From: Bradyrhizobium sp. CCBAU 53338
GTDB taxonomy: Bacteria > Pseudomonadota > Alphaproteobacteria > Rhizobiales > Xanthobacteraceae
NCBI RefSeq assembly: GCF_015291665.1
Contig: NZ_CP030048.1
Coordinates: 5,270,001-5,334,000 of the forward strand
DNA: 64,000 bases
Reading direction: 5' to 3'
The notes beneath the pieces were generated by a model. That model was not told the origin of the DNA and searched no databases. It worked only from the letters and a program-made list of their open reading frames with translations. A program made the translations under genes and the position numbers. The stretch's first letter is position 1. Each line of letters starts with the position of its first letter. Positions 18,502 through 27,247 of the stretch are shown here, one piece after another.

Positions 18502-19779
18502 TCAGCGCATGAGCCTCATCGCATCCGAGAAGAATTCCGCGCCACCGAAATTTCCCGACTTCAACGCAAGCAGCATGTCGCCGCCTGCGTATCCCACAGT
18601 GCGCAAGACCGGAACGCCCGCAGCAATCTCTGCGCCCACCAAAAAGCCGGGAATCTCCAGTCGATCAACGACAGCGCCAGAGGTCTCGCCACCTGCGACT
18701 ATCAGGCGCTGCACGCCTGATTTCACGAGACTTTCAGCGATATCCGCCATTGTCTGCTCGATGGCATGGCCGGCTGCGTCACGGCCGTGACGCGCCTGGA
18801 GAGCCGCGACGTCAGCCGGAGTCGCGCTCGATGCAATCAGCACGGGACCATCTGCCAGTCGCGGTCTTGCCCAGTCGAGCGCACGCTGCGCCTCACCCGT
18901 CCCCGTAAGAATACGCTGGGTGTCGAGATGTAACACCGGCATGACGCGTTCGGCGTTGGCGATCTGCTGAAGAGTGGCCTGCGAGCAGCTTCCGGCAAGG
19001 CATGCGACCTGTCCGCCGACGGCGGCGCCCTGCTCGCTGCTTGCCGCGGCAGGCTTGACCCTGCCGGTCGACACCAGCGCTCGCGCCAGCCCAAGGCCAA
19101 TGCCGGAGGCGCCGACCGACAATCGATGACCGGCCGCGACGAGGCCGATGGTCTCGAGGTCGCGGTCGAACACGGCGTCGATGATCGCGGCGCCGATGCC
19201 CTTACCGGATAGTTCAGCAAGCCGGGCCCGCACGGCGTCAGCCCCGCGCGCGAGGGTCGCAAGGTCGACGAGTCCGATCTGGGTGTTGCTCTGGCGCGCG
19301 AGTACACGCACCAGGTTGGAATCGTGCATCGGGTTGAGCGGATGGTCCTTCAGCGGGCTCTCGTTCAGCGGCACGGCGCCGACGAACAGATTGCCCTGGT
19401 AGACGGTGCGGCCGGTCTCCGGGAACGCCGGCGTCACCAGCACGATCGCCTCGCCGCAATCGGCGCGCAGCGCGTCCATTACCGGGCCGATGTTGCCGGC
19501 ATCGGTGGAATCGAAGGTCGAGCAGATCTTGAACAGCACGTGGCTCGCGCCGCGGCCGCGCAGCCATTTCTCGGCCGCGCGTGAACGCGACACCGCGAGC
19601 CCGGCCTCGATCGAACGGCTCTTCAGCGACACCACGACGGCGTCGACGTCGGGCAACTTCAGATCGTCGGCCGGCACGCCGATCGTCTGCATGGTGCGCA
19701 AGCCTGCGCGCGTCAACGTGTTGGCGAGATCGGAGGCGCCGGTGTAGTCGTCGGCGATGCAGCCCAGCGCGAGGGTCAC
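18502..19779 (-). CDS. otnK: 3-oxo-tetronate 4-kinase (four-carbon acid sugar kinase)
   Basis: 425-residue member of the DUF1537 kinase family, which phosphorylates 3-oxo-tetronate to 3-oxo-tetronate 4-phosphate with ATP. The N-terminal signature IADDYTGASD is at residues 8-17, and the C-terminal nucleotide-binding motif GGETSGAVV is near residue 363. It begins with GTG, which overlaps the otnI stop codon (GTGA, 19776-19779). Together with otnI, ltnD and otnC it completes a known route from threonate or erythronate to dihydroxyacetone phosphate. Stereochemistry of the acid (D or L) cannot be decided from sequence. Confidence 0.92.
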   Translation of the reverse strand: MTLALGCIADDYTGASDLANTLTRAGLRTMQTIGVPADDLKLPDVDAVVVSLKSRSIEAGLAVSRSRAAEKWLRGRGASHVLFKICSTFDSTDAGNIGPVMDALRADCGEAIVLVTPAFPETGRTVYQGNLFVGAVPLNESPLKDHPLNPMHDSNLVRVLARQSNTQIGLVDLATLARGADAVRARLAELSGKGIGAAIIDAVFDRDLETIGLVAAGHRLSVGASGIGLGLARALVSTGRVKPAAASSEQGAAVGGQVACLAGSCSQATLQQIANAERVMPVLHLDTQRILTGTGEAQRALDWARPRLADGPVLIASSATPADVAALQARHGRDAAGHAIEQTMADIAESLVKSGVQRLIVAGGETSGAVVDRLEIPGFLVGAEIAAGVPVLRTVGYAGGDMLLALKSGNFGGAEFFSDAMRLMR

Positions 19780-20558
19780 GACTTCACTCCCGCATAGGGC
19801 TTGAACCAGGCGAGGCCGTCGGTGGTCTTGCCGCGCGGATTGTATTCGCAGCCGACGAAGCCGGCATAGCCGAGCCGATCGAGCTCTTCGAACAGGAACG
19901 GATAGTTCAGCTCCTCGCCATCGGGCTCGTTGCGCGAGGGAATGCTGGCGATCTGGATGTGACCGATGATCGGCATCATCTCGCGCAGCCGCATCGTGAC
20001 GTCGCCGTGGATGATCTGGCAGTGATAGATGTCGAACTGGAGCTTCAGGTTCGGGAGCCGCAACTCCTGGATCAGATCGCGCGCAAAGCCGAAATCATTG
20101 AGGAAGTAGCCGGGCACGTTGCGCGCATTGATCGGCTCGAGCACGATGTCGATGCCGTGGGCTGCGAAGAATTCGGCGGCCCACGCCACCGATTTGTAGA
20201 ACGCCTCGATCGCAACGCGCTCGCCGCGATTGGCGATGCCGGCCATCAGATGCAGCCGCTTGACACCGGTGGCCTTGGCGTAAGGCAGCGCCGTCTCCAG
20301 GCTCGCCTTGAGATCGTCGAACCGCGAGGGGAGCGCCGCAAAACCCTTCTCGCCGGCGTTCCAGTCGCCCGGCGGCAGGTTGAACAATGCCTGCGTCAGG
20401 CCGTTGCGCTTGAGCCGCTCGCCGACTGCTTCCACCGGGTGGTCGTAAGGGAAGAGAAATTCGACGGCGGTGAAGCCGGCCTGCGCGGCGGCGTCGAAGC
20501 GGTCGAGGAACGGTACCTCGGTGAACATCATCGAGAGGTTGGCGGCGAAACGGGGCAT
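19776..20558 (-). CDS. otnI: 2-oxo-tetronate isomerase (hydroxypyruvate isomerase-like)
   Basis: 260-residue TIM-barrel isomerase that would convert 2-oxo-tetronate to 3-oxo-tetronate. The start MPRFAANLSMMFTEVPFLDR and the motif LEPINARNVPGYFLNDF (near residue 139, with the metal-binding Glu) are characteristic of the Hyi/OtnI family. The ATG at 20558 is chosen by family length and lies 13 bases past the ltnD stop, with GAGGATCTCCG just upstream. It is the middle gene of the ltnD-otnI-otnK operon. Confidence 0.92.
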   Translation of the reverse strand: MPRFAANLSMMFTEVPFLDRFDAAAQAGFTAVEFLFPYDHPVEAVGERLKRNGLTQALFNLPPGDWNAGEKGFAALPSRFDDLKASLETALPYAKATGVKRLHLMAGIANRGERVAIEAFYKSVAWAAEFFAAHGIDIVLEPINARNVPGYFLNDFGFARDLIQELRLPNLKLQFDIYHCQIIHGDVTMRLREMMPIIGHIQIASIPSRNEPDGEELNYPFLFEELDRLGYAGFVGCEYNPRGKTTDGLAWFKPYAGVKS

Positions 20559-20571
20559 CGGAGATCCTCTT

Positions 20572-21489
20572 TTACTTGTCGCCGGGAAGTTTGACGCCGG
20601 TGACTTGCGCATACATCCGCGCCACCGAGGCATCGTCGTCGCGACCCATGCCGGCGGCCGACGTCATCAGGAACATCTGGAGCGCGGCAGCGGAGACCGG
20701 CACCGGGAATCTGGCGGTGCGCGCCATGTCCTGGATGATGCCGAGGTCCTTGACGAATATCTCGACCGCGCTGCGCGGCGTGTAATCTCCGTCGAGCACG
20801 TGCGGCATGCGGTTCTCGAACATCCAGGAATTGCCGGCGGAGGCTGTGATCACCTCATAGACCTTGCGGATGTCGAGGCCCTGCTTGGCCGCGAACGCGA
20901 TCGCTTCCGATGCGGCCGCAATGTGCACGCCGGCGAGTAGCTGGTTGATCATCTTGAACGCGGCGCCCTGACCCGCGGCATCGCCGAGCTCGTAGAGCTT
21001 TGCCGCCATGGCATCGAGCGCAGGCCGCGCCTTGGCGAAAGCAGCCGGGCTGCCGGAGGCGAGGATCGTCAGCTCGCCCTGCGCGGCGCGCTGGGCGCCG
21101 CCGGAGATCGGCGCGTCGAGATAATGCCGGCCGGTTGCCTCGAGCTGCTTTGCCAGACGCCGCGCCACGTCAGGGTCCATGGTGGCGGAGGAGATGAAGA
21201 CGCCGTCCTTCGGCAGGGTCTCGGCGACGCCAACCTTGCCGAACAGGATCGTCTCGGTCTGGGCCGCATTGACGACCACGCTGACGACGGTATCGGCGCC
21301 CTTGGCCGCCTCGGCCGGCGTTGTTGCGCCGGCGCCGCCGTCCTTGACGAAGCGCGCGACCGCGTCGGCTGAAACGTCGCAGCCGGTCACGGTATGGCCC
21401 GCCCGCTTCAACGAGGTCGCCATGCCATATCCCATCGAGCCAAGCCCGATGACGGCGATGCGCTGGTTTTGAGACGTGGAGGCGGACAT
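20572..21489 (-). CDS. ltnD: L-threonate dehydrogenase-like (beta-hydroxyacid dehydrogenase family)
   Basis: 305-residue NAD-dependent beta-hydroxyacid dehydrogenase. The N-terminal Rossmann motif GLGSMG is at residues 15-20, the substrate-binding block DAPISGGAQRAAQGELTI near 120, and the catalytic Lys lies in FKMINQLLAG near 175. The family includes 3-hydroxyisobutyrate and tartronate-semialdehyde dehydrogenases; assignment to threonate rests on the otnI and otnK neighbours. It is the first gene of its operon and divergent from otnC, with about 118 bases between start codons for both promoters. Confidence 0.85.
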   Translation of the reverse strand: MSASTSQNQRIAVIGLGSMGYGMATSLKRAGHTVTGCDVSADAVARFVKDGGAGATTPAEAAKGADTVVSVVVNAAQTETILFGKVGVAETLPKDGVFISSATMDPDVARRLAKQLEATGRHYLDAPISGGAQRAAQGELTILASGSPAAFAKARPALDAMAAKLYELGDAAGQGAAFKMINQLLAGVHIAAASEAIAFAAKQGLDIRKVYEVITASAGNSWMFENRMPHVLDGDYTPRSAVEIFVKDLGIIQDMARTARFPVPVSAAALQMFLMTSAAGMGRDDDASVARMYAQVTGVKLPGDK

Positions 21490-21607
21490 GCAACTGAACC
21501 CTTCAACTTATTCTTGCGAACGTTTCCTGGACGGCCGGCCTTCGCGACGGCTCACGATCTCGAATAACACGGCTTGGCCGCGCTGCCAAAGCGTGAGACA
21601 AGCGGGC

Positions 21608-22294
21608 ATGACGGCCAAGAGCACTGAAACCAGCAATGAAACAAGGCTGCGCGAGGATATCTGCCGCTTCGGACGGTCCCTGTTCGAGCGCGGGCTGACG
21701 CCGGGCTCTTCGGGCAATATCAGCGTCCGCCTGGACGGCGGCGGGTGGCTGGTGACGCCGACCAATGCTTCGCTCGGTTTCCTCGATCCCGCAAGGCTGT
21801 CGCGGCTGGACGAGCATGGCCACCTGGTTTCGGGCGATGCGCCGACCAAGGAAGTTCCGCTGCACACGGCGCTCTACGACACGCGCGGCAGTACCCGCGC
21901 GATTGTGCACCTGCATTCGACGCATTCGGTCGCGCTCTCGATGCTGCCCGAGATCGATCCGCGCGCCGCGCTGCCGCCGATGACAGCCTATTATCTCATG
22001 AAATGCGGCGCCACCGCGCTCGTGCCCTATTTCCGCCCCGGCGATCCCGCGGTCGCCGATGCGATCAAGGGGCTGGCGGGGAAATATTCGTCCGTGCTGC
22101 TCGCCAACCACGGCCCGGTCGTTGCCGGCGACACGCTGGAAGCGGCCGTATTCGCGACGGAGGAGCTGGAGGAGACGGCGAAGCTGTATCTGCTGCTGCG
22201 CGGGATGAACCCGCGATATCTGTCGCCGGAGCAAGTCGCAGATTTGGTGAAAGTGTTCGGGGTGACGTTGCCGGAGCATGGGCACGAGCATTAG
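21608..22294 (+). CDS. otnC: 3-oxo-tetronate 4-phosphate decarboxylase (class II aldolase family)
   Basis: 228-residue zinc-dependent aldolase-fold enzyme that would decarboxylate 3-oxo-tetronate 4-phosphate to dihydroxyacetone phosphate. The phosphate-binding block PGSSGNISVRL, the acidic residue in KEVPLHTALYDTRG, the zinc ligands HLHSTHS near residues 100-106, and a late H-G-P-V (NHGPVVAGD) are all seen. The ATG at 21608 fits family length; an upstream ATG at 21476 would overlap the divergent ltnD gene. It completes the four-enzyme otn/ltn pathway although it lies on the opposite strand. Confidence 0.92.
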   Translation: MTAKSTETSNETRLREDICRFGRSLFERGLTPGSSGNISVRLDGGGWLVTPTNASLGFLDPARLSRLDEHGHLVSGDAPTKEVPLHTALYDTRGSTRAIVHLHSTHSVALSMLPEIDPRAALPPMTAYYLMKCGATALVPYFRPGDPAVADAIKGLAGKYSSVLLANHGPVVAGDTLEAAVFATEELEETAKLYLLLRGMNPRYLSPEQVADLVKVFGVTLPEHGHEH

Positions 22295-22338
22295 CATCAT
22301 GCTGTCATAGGCGGACAAACACCGCCTTACCCACCACT

Positions 22339-22440
22339 GTCATTCCCCCGTGAAAGCGGGGAATCGAGTACGCCGCGGCTTATCCGTATTTCTCTGACGT
22401 CTCGGCGTACCGGATCGCCCGATCAAGTCGGGCGATGACA
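22339..22440. repeat. composite palindromic dispersed repeat
   Basis: About 100 bases with GTCATTC at one end and GATGACA at the other. It contains two internal hairpins: CCCCGTGAAAGCGGGG, and ATCGCCCGATCAAGTCGGGCGAT. It fills most of the gap between the convergent otnC and livF genes and resembles a widespread Bradyrhizobium intergenic repeat. Confidence 0.8.
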
Positions 22441-22479
22441 CCGAATATGTGGGGCGAGCTTACCGCCCACACTTCACGC

Positions 22480-23184
22480 CTACAGTCCCAGATACGCCTT
22501 CCGCACGTCCGGATTGCCCCTGATCTCCGCCGCCGGGCCCTGCATCAGCACGCGGCCGGTCTGCAGGATGTAGGCGCGGTCGGCGATCTCCAGACACTCG
22601 GCCATGCGCTGCTCGACGATCAGCACCGTCATACCGGAGTCTCGGATGAGCTTCACCGCCTGAAAAATCTCATCGACCAGCTTGGGCATGATGCCCTGCG
22701 AAGGCTCGTCCAGCATCAATAGCCGGGGACGCGTCATCAGCGCGCGGCCGATGGCGAGCATCTGCTGCTCGCCGCCGGACAGCGTCTCGGCGCGCTGCTC
22801 GAGGCGCTCGGAGAGGCGCGGAAACAGCTTGAAGACGAGATCGAGCGGCCCCTCGCGATCCGCCTGTCCTCGATAGAGATAGCTGCCGAGGCGGAGATTG
22901 TCACGCACGGACAGGCGCGGGAACAGGCGGCGGTTTTCCGGCACATAGGCGATGCCGGCCGCCGTGATGTGGTGCTGCGCCATGCCGTTGAGCCTCTTGC
23001 CGTCGAAAGTCACAGTGCCCGAGCGCGGACGCTCGGCACCTGCGATCGACTTCAGCAGCGTCGACTTGCCCGCGCCGTTGGCGCCGGCGACACAGACGAT
23101 CTCGCCCTTGGTGACCTCTATACTGATCGCGGAGATCGCGACCAGGCCCTGATAGGCGGTCGTGACTTCATGCACCGACAGCAT
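22480..23184 (-). CDS. livF: branched-chain amino acid-type ABC importer ATPase, LivF
   Basis: 234-residue ATPase. Walker A GANGAGKST is near residues 34-42, the ABC signature LSGGEQQ near 140 and Walker B LLMLDEP near 160; the C-terminal half matches LivF. It would power uptake of branched-chain amino acids or other amino, amide or aromatic acids, since Liv-type systems vary widely in substrate. It starts inside the end of livG (17-base overlap) and is the last gene of livHMGF. Confidence 0.94.
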   Translation of the reverse strand: MLSVHEVTTAYQGLVAISAISIEVTKGEIVCVAGANGAGKSTLLKSIAGAERPRSGTVTFDGKRLNGMAQHHITAAGIAYVPENRRLFPRLSVRDNLRLGSYLYRGQADREGPLDLVFKLFPRLSERLEQRAETLSGGEQQMLAIGRALMTRPRLLMLDEPSQGIMPKLVDEIFQAVKLIRDSGMTVLIVEQRMAECLEIADRAYILQTGRVLMQGPAAEIRGNPDVRKAYLGL

Positions 23185-23899
23185 GACGATCTCCCAGATA
23201 TGCCTTGATTACCTTGGGATCGCGGACGACATCCGCGGGCTTGCCCTCGACCAGCACCTTGCCGAGATCGAGCACGATGGCGCGGTCGACCAGCGGCATC
23301 ACGATCTCCATGACGTGCTCCACCATCAGCACGGTGATGCCGGCGTCGCGCACCTTGCGCACCAGCGCAACACCGGTCTGCGCCTCGGTCGGCGTCAGGC
23401 CGGTGAGAACTTCATCCAGCAGCAGAAGCTTCGGCTCCGTTGCCAGCGCGCGCGCGACTTCGAGGCGGCGCTTCTCGGCGGGCACCAGATCACTCGCAAG
23501 CACATCGGCACGCGCGGCAAGGCCGGTAAACTCCAGCACCTCATGCGCCTTGCGGCGCGCTTCGCGCATCACGGTGTTGCGCACGAGCGCACCGACGATG
23601 ACGTTGTCGATCACAGTCATGGTCTCGAAGCTCTTGACCACCTGGAAAGTGCGCCCGACGCCGCGCTGGCAGCGCTCGGCGGCCGGCAGCTTGGTGACAT
23701 CCTCACCGTCGAACCAGATCGAGCCTTGCGTCGGCGGAAGGACGCCGGCGATCAGATTGAACAGCGTCGACTTGCCGGCGCCGTTCGGACCGATCAGGCC
23801 GACGATCTCGCCGCGGCCGACCGAGATCGAGACGTCGCTGTTGGCGACGAGACCGCCGAACCGCTGCCAGACGCCGCGGGTTTCAAGGAGCGCGGTCAT
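23168..23899 (-). CDS. livG: branched-chain amino acid-type ABC importer ATPase, LivG
   Basis: 243-residue ATPase partner of LivF with Walker A GPNGAGKST at residues 37-45 and Walker B LLLLDEV. The ABC signature is not the usual LSGGQ form: the region reads SDLVPAEKRRLEVARALA, and the residue after DE is V rather than P. Similar departures occur in LivG relatives, so this is probably functional. The start ATG overlaps the livM stop (ATGA). Confidence 0.93.
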   Translation of the reverse strand: MTALLETRGVWQRFGGLVANSDVSISVGRGEIVGLIGPNGAGKSTLFNLIAGVLPPTQGSIWFDGEDVTKLPAAERCQRGVGRTFQVVKSFETMTVIDNVIVGALVRNTVMREARRKAHEVLEFTGLAARADVLASDLVPAEKRRLEVARALATEPKLLLLDEVLTGLTPTEAQTGVALVRKVRDAGITVLMVEHVMEIVMPLVDRAIVLDLGKVLVEGKPADVVRDPKVIKAYLGDRHAVGA

Positions 23900-24879
23900 C
23901 GCGTGGCTCCCTTCGCTTTGGAGCGGGAGAACAGGCTGACCAGGCCCTGCGGCAAGGCCAGCGAGATCAAGACGATCAGCGTGCCGTAGACGATGAGATC
24001 GACGCCGCGACCGGAGCCACCGATATAGGAGCGCGTCAGCTCCGTCATCGGGATGAGGATGGCCGCACCTAACACTGGCCCCCAGAGAGTCCCAATACCG
24101 CCTAGCACCGCCGGGAGCGCCATCAGCAGCGAGAACTGGAAGCCCATCACGCTTTCAGGATCGATATAGGCGAGGAACTGCGCATAGAAGGCACCGCCGA
24201 CGGCAACGAGAAACGCAGAGACCGCTGCCGCCCCCATCTTGGAATTGAACACGACGACGCCCAGGCTCTCGGCGGCTTCCGGATTGTCCTTCACCGCGCG
24301 CCACCAAAAGCCCCATTTGGAATCCTCCAGCCACCAGGTGACGAACCAGGCGAGGCAGCACAGCGCCAGCGCGAAATAGAAATACGGGAGCTTGCTGCGC
24401 ATGAACTGGAATTTCAGCCAGCTGTCGCCGCGGACGGGTATGGTGATCCCCATCGCGGCTCCCGCCCAATCCCAATTCTGGAACAGCAGCAAGCCGATCT
24501 CGGCGATGACGATGGTCGCGATCACGAAGTAATGGCCGCGCAGGCGGAAGAAGGGATAGCCGAGCCCCATCGCGATGAGTGCCGCAATCCCGCCGCCGGC
24601 GAGCATCCCGAACCAGGGCAATACGCCGAACTTCGTGAACAGAAGCTCGGTGGTGTAGGCACCGATGCCGAAATAGAGCGCGTGGCCCAGCGAGATCTGT
24701 CCGCAATAACCGGAGAGGATGTTCCAGCTCTGCGACAGCGCTGCATACATCAGGGTCAGGACCAGGATGTTCTGGATGTAGACGTTCTTGACGAACAGCG
24801 GCGCGAGGGCGGCAAGCACGGCCAGCACTGCGGCGACGATGAGATCGCGGCGACGCCGCGCGGCAAAATTCTTGTCCAT
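23896..24879 (-). CDS. livM: Liv-type ABC importer permease LivM
   Basis: 327-residue inner-membrane permease with about eight to ten hydrophobic helices and the family blocks LMYAALSQSWNILSGYCGQI and SLGHALYFGIGAYTTE near the N-terminus. The ATG at 24879 overlaps the livH stop (TGATG); a GTG one codon earlier is an alternative. It pairs with LivH to form the channel. Confidence 0.93.
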   Translation of the reverse strand: MDKNFAARRRRDLIVAAVLAVLAALAPLFVKNVYIQNILVLTLMYAALSQSWNILSGYCGQISLGHALYFGIGAYTTELLFTKFGVLPWFGMLAGGGIAALIAMGLGYPFFRLRGHYFVIATIVIAEIGLLLFQNWDWAGAAMGITIPVRGDSWLKFQFMRSKLPYFYFALALCCLAWFVTWWLEDSKWGFWWRAVKDNPEAAESLGVVVFNSKMGAAAVSAFLVAVGGAFYAQFLAYIDPESVMGFQFSLLMALPAVLGGIGTLWGPVLGAAILIPMTELTRSYIGGSGRGVDLIVYGTLIVLISLALPQGLVSLFSRSKAKGATR

Positions 24880-25760
24880 CACATCGACCCGAACAGGCCA
24901 CGCGGCCGAATGAAGACGACGAGCAAGTACACCGCATAAATGCCGACCGACTTCAGCGAGGGCGGCAGCATCAGGGCTGTGACCGCTTCAACCAGGCCGA
25001 CGATGATGCCGCCGGCAAAGGCGCCGAACACGCTGCCGAACCCGCCGAGCGCCACCGTAACATAGGCAATCAGCGCAAAGGACGCACCAACGTCGGGGTA
25101 GATGTAGAAGAACACCGCCATGATCGCGCCGGCGAGACCGACGAGCGCGGCGCCAAGGCCCCAGCCGAACGCGAACACGCGGTTCTTGTCGATGCCGACC
25201 AGCGCGACCGCACCGGGATCTTCACGGGTGGCTTCGAGCGCACGGCCGAAATCGGTGCGGTGGATGAAGAAGTAGAGGCCGACGAAGGCGGCGATCGAGA
25301 CCAGCGCACCGACCAGCTGTGGCTCCGGCAGGAAGATGCCTGCAATCGAGACGGTCTTGCCGCCGAGCCAGGACTGCGGAATGCTGCGATAGTCCGGCGT
25401 GAAGAACAGCTGGGCGAGGCCCCGCATGACGATGGCGAGGCCAAAGGTCGAGAAGATCTGCACCATGCCGGCGTTGGCCTTGGCCCTCATCGCGAAGCGC
25501 ACAATCAGCAGATAGACGATCGCACCGAACACGAACAGCGCCGCCGCGACCAACGGCGCCGACAGCAAGGGGTCGATGGCGAAGAACGTGAACAGGAAGA
25601 AGGACGCGTACATCGCGATCATCAGGAATTCGCCATGGGCGAAGTTCGTGACGTCCATCAGGCCGAAGATCAGCGCGAGGCCGACGGCGATCAGTCCGTA
25701 GAGCAGGCCCATCAGCAGGCCGCTCGCGAGACTTTGGACAATTGTTTCGACTGTCAGCAA
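24879..25760 (-). CDS. livH: Liv-type ABC importer permease LivH
   Basis: 293-residue inner-membrane permease with the family blocks LLMGLLYGLIAVGLALIFGL and DVTNFAHGEFLMIAMYA. I place the start at a TTG (25758-25760; LLTVETIVQ) because a terminator-like hairpin with nine T lies just upstream at 25771-25794, a GGGGGA stands seven bases before the TTG, and LivH proteins normally begin here. ATG codons at 25808 and 25817 would add 16-19 residues encoded by the hairpin itself. It heads livHMGF. Confidence 0.85.
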   Translation of the reverse strand: MLTVETIVQSLASGLLMGLLYGLIAVGLALIFGLMDVTNFAHGEFLMIAMYASFFLFTFFAIDPLLSAPLVAAALFVFGAIVYLLIVRFAMRAKANAGMVQIFSTFGLAIVMRGLAQLFFTPDYRSIPQSWLGGKTVSIAGIFLPEPQLVGALVSIAAFVGLYFFIHRTDFGRALEATREDPGAVALVGIDKNRVFAFGWGLGAALVGLAGAIMAVFFYIYPDVGASFALIAYVTVALGGFGSVFGAFAGGIIVGLVEAVTALMLPPSLKSVGIYAVYLLVVFIRPRGLFGSM

Positions 25761-25770
25761 CGTGTCCCCC

Positions 25771-25794
25771 AAAAAAAAACCCTCGTCCCGAGGG
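25771..25794 (-). terminator. terminator-like hairpin between binding-protein gene and livHMGF
   Basis: On the minus strand CCCTCG pairs with CGAGGG around a 3-base loop, followed by nine T. Lying between the substrate-binding protein gene and livH, it would let the binding protein be made in excess over the membrane parts. Confidence 0.7.
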
Positions 25795-25907
25795 GCGTCA
25801 TCGAGCATGCATCGCAAAGGGAGAGCCCGCCCTCGTCTTTCCCGACGTGGCCCTCCGCCTTGATCCGCAGCATCAGGATCGGGAGCCCCGAGCTCCCGAA
25901 CCCGTCC

Positions 25908-27155
25908 TCACTTCATCGGCCAGACAGCTTCGGCCACCGCCGCCTGCGCCGGGAAGATGGTGACGAACTTGCCGCCGATATATTGGAGCAGCACTGGATC
26001 GGCGTCGTTGTTCTGGCCCATTTCGTCGAACTTGACCCGCCTCCAGGGCATGATGGTCTGCTCGCCCGGAATGTCGGTTGCGGCCATCGCGTCGCGGATC
26101 TTCTCGCCGTCGGTCGACTTGGCGCGGTTGATGGCGTCCGCGATCACGATCATCGCCATGAACTGGCGCGAGGTGTTGTCGTTGAGGTCCTTGCCCGACT
26201 TCGCCTTGAACAGATCGTTGATCTTGCCGACCATCGGCCGCTTGGCGGCGAGATCGAGCGAGAAGCTGCCGCGGGTAATCGCGCCTTCGAGCTTGTCGCC
26301 GACGGCGTCGTAAAGCGCCTTTTCGGAGAAGCCGGCTGCCTGGGCCAGGATCGCGTTCGGCTTGTAGCCGAGCTCAGCCATGGTCTTGACCAGCAGGATG
26401 CCGTCCGTGGTGTAGCTCGAGGGCATCAGCACGTCCGCATTGGCGGCCTTGAGCTGCTGGACTTCGGCCGACAAGGACGGCGAGTTGGCGCGGTACTTGA
26501 TGTCGGAGACGATCTTGTAGCCGCGCTCGGTCGCGAGCTTGGTCTGGGCGTTGGCGGAGTCGGTGCCGAAGATCGTATCTTCGTGGAACAGCGCCAGCGT
26601 ATCGGCCTTGACGCCCTTCTTCTTCTTCATCGCGTCGAGGAAATCGAACATCGCGGTGGAAAACATCTCGTCATGCGGCGAAGCGCGGAAATAGTACTTC
26701 AGTCCGCGGCGGTGCAGGCTGGGCGAGGAATTGTCCGCCGACAAGAACGGGACCTGGTAACGCTCGCAGATCTGGCTGACCGTGACCGCGACCGCGCTCT
26801 GATAGGAGCCGAGCACGGCGCAGACCTTCTCCTGGGTGATCAGCCGCTCGGCTTCGGCGCGCCCCTTCTGCGGATCGCCCTGGTGGTCGGCGTACACCAT
26901 GCGAATCTTTGCACCACCGAGACCGGGGAGGCCGACGCCCTTCGCCAGCGGAAGATCGAAGTCCTGATCATTGTTGATGATGTCGACCGCGGTCTCGAAG
27001 GCGCGCTGCGCATCGACGCCGACCTGGGCGCCGGCACCCGACAGGGGATAGGTCGCACCGATCACGACCTCGGAAGTTTGGGCGCGTGCGGCTAGCGGCA
27101 GCAGCGCGGCGGCGGCGGTGGCTCCGAGTAGAACGTCGCGGCGAGTGATCGTCAT
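25908..27155 (-). CDS. Liv-type ABC importer substrate-binding protein
   Basis: 415-residue periplasmic binding protein (PBP type I, LivK/amide-binding class). The N-terminus MTITRRDVLLGATAAAALLP, ending ARAQ, looks like a Tat signal with the twin Arg pair RR. The mature part begins VVIGATYPLSGAGAQVG, the family opening. The ATG at 27155 has AGGGGA upstream; a TTG two codons earlier is possible. The gene sits between the D-glutamate-cyclase-like gene and livH on one strand, which suggests that the ligand may be the substrate of that enzyme, but the ligand is unknown. Confidence 0.93.
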   Translation of the reverse strand: MTITRRDVLLGATAAAALLPLAARAQTSEVVIGATYPLSGAGAQVGVDAQRAFETAVDIINNDQDFDLPLAKGVGLPGLGGAKIRMVYADHQGDPQKGRAEAERLITQEKVCAVLGSYQSAVAVTVSQICERYQVPFLSADNSSPSLHRRGLKYYFRASPHDEMFSTAMFDFLDAMKKKKGVKADTLALFHEDTIFGTDSANAQTKLATERGYKIVSDIKYRANSPSLSAEVQQLKAANADVLMPSSYTTDGILLVKTMAELGYKPNAILAQAAGFSEKALYDAVGDKLEGAITRGSFSLDLAAKRPMVGKINDLFKAKSGKDLNDNTSRQFMAMIVIADAINRAKSTDGEKIRDAMAATDIPGEQTIMPWRRVKFDEMGQNNDADPVLLQYIGGKFVTIFPAQAAVAEAVWPMK

Positions 27156-27247
27156 TGGCAAAGTCCCCTGTTATTCGAATTTTGCGCGTATCGAATGAAA
27201 CGATTGGCAAACTGCGTAAAGCCCGAAGAAGCAGCAAACGCTGCCTA

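Noticed and set aside
25771..25817. Use of ATG 25808 or 25817 as the livH start
   Set aside because: The added residues would be translated from a hairpin with a nine-T tail, and the family N-terminus begins at the TTG at 25760.
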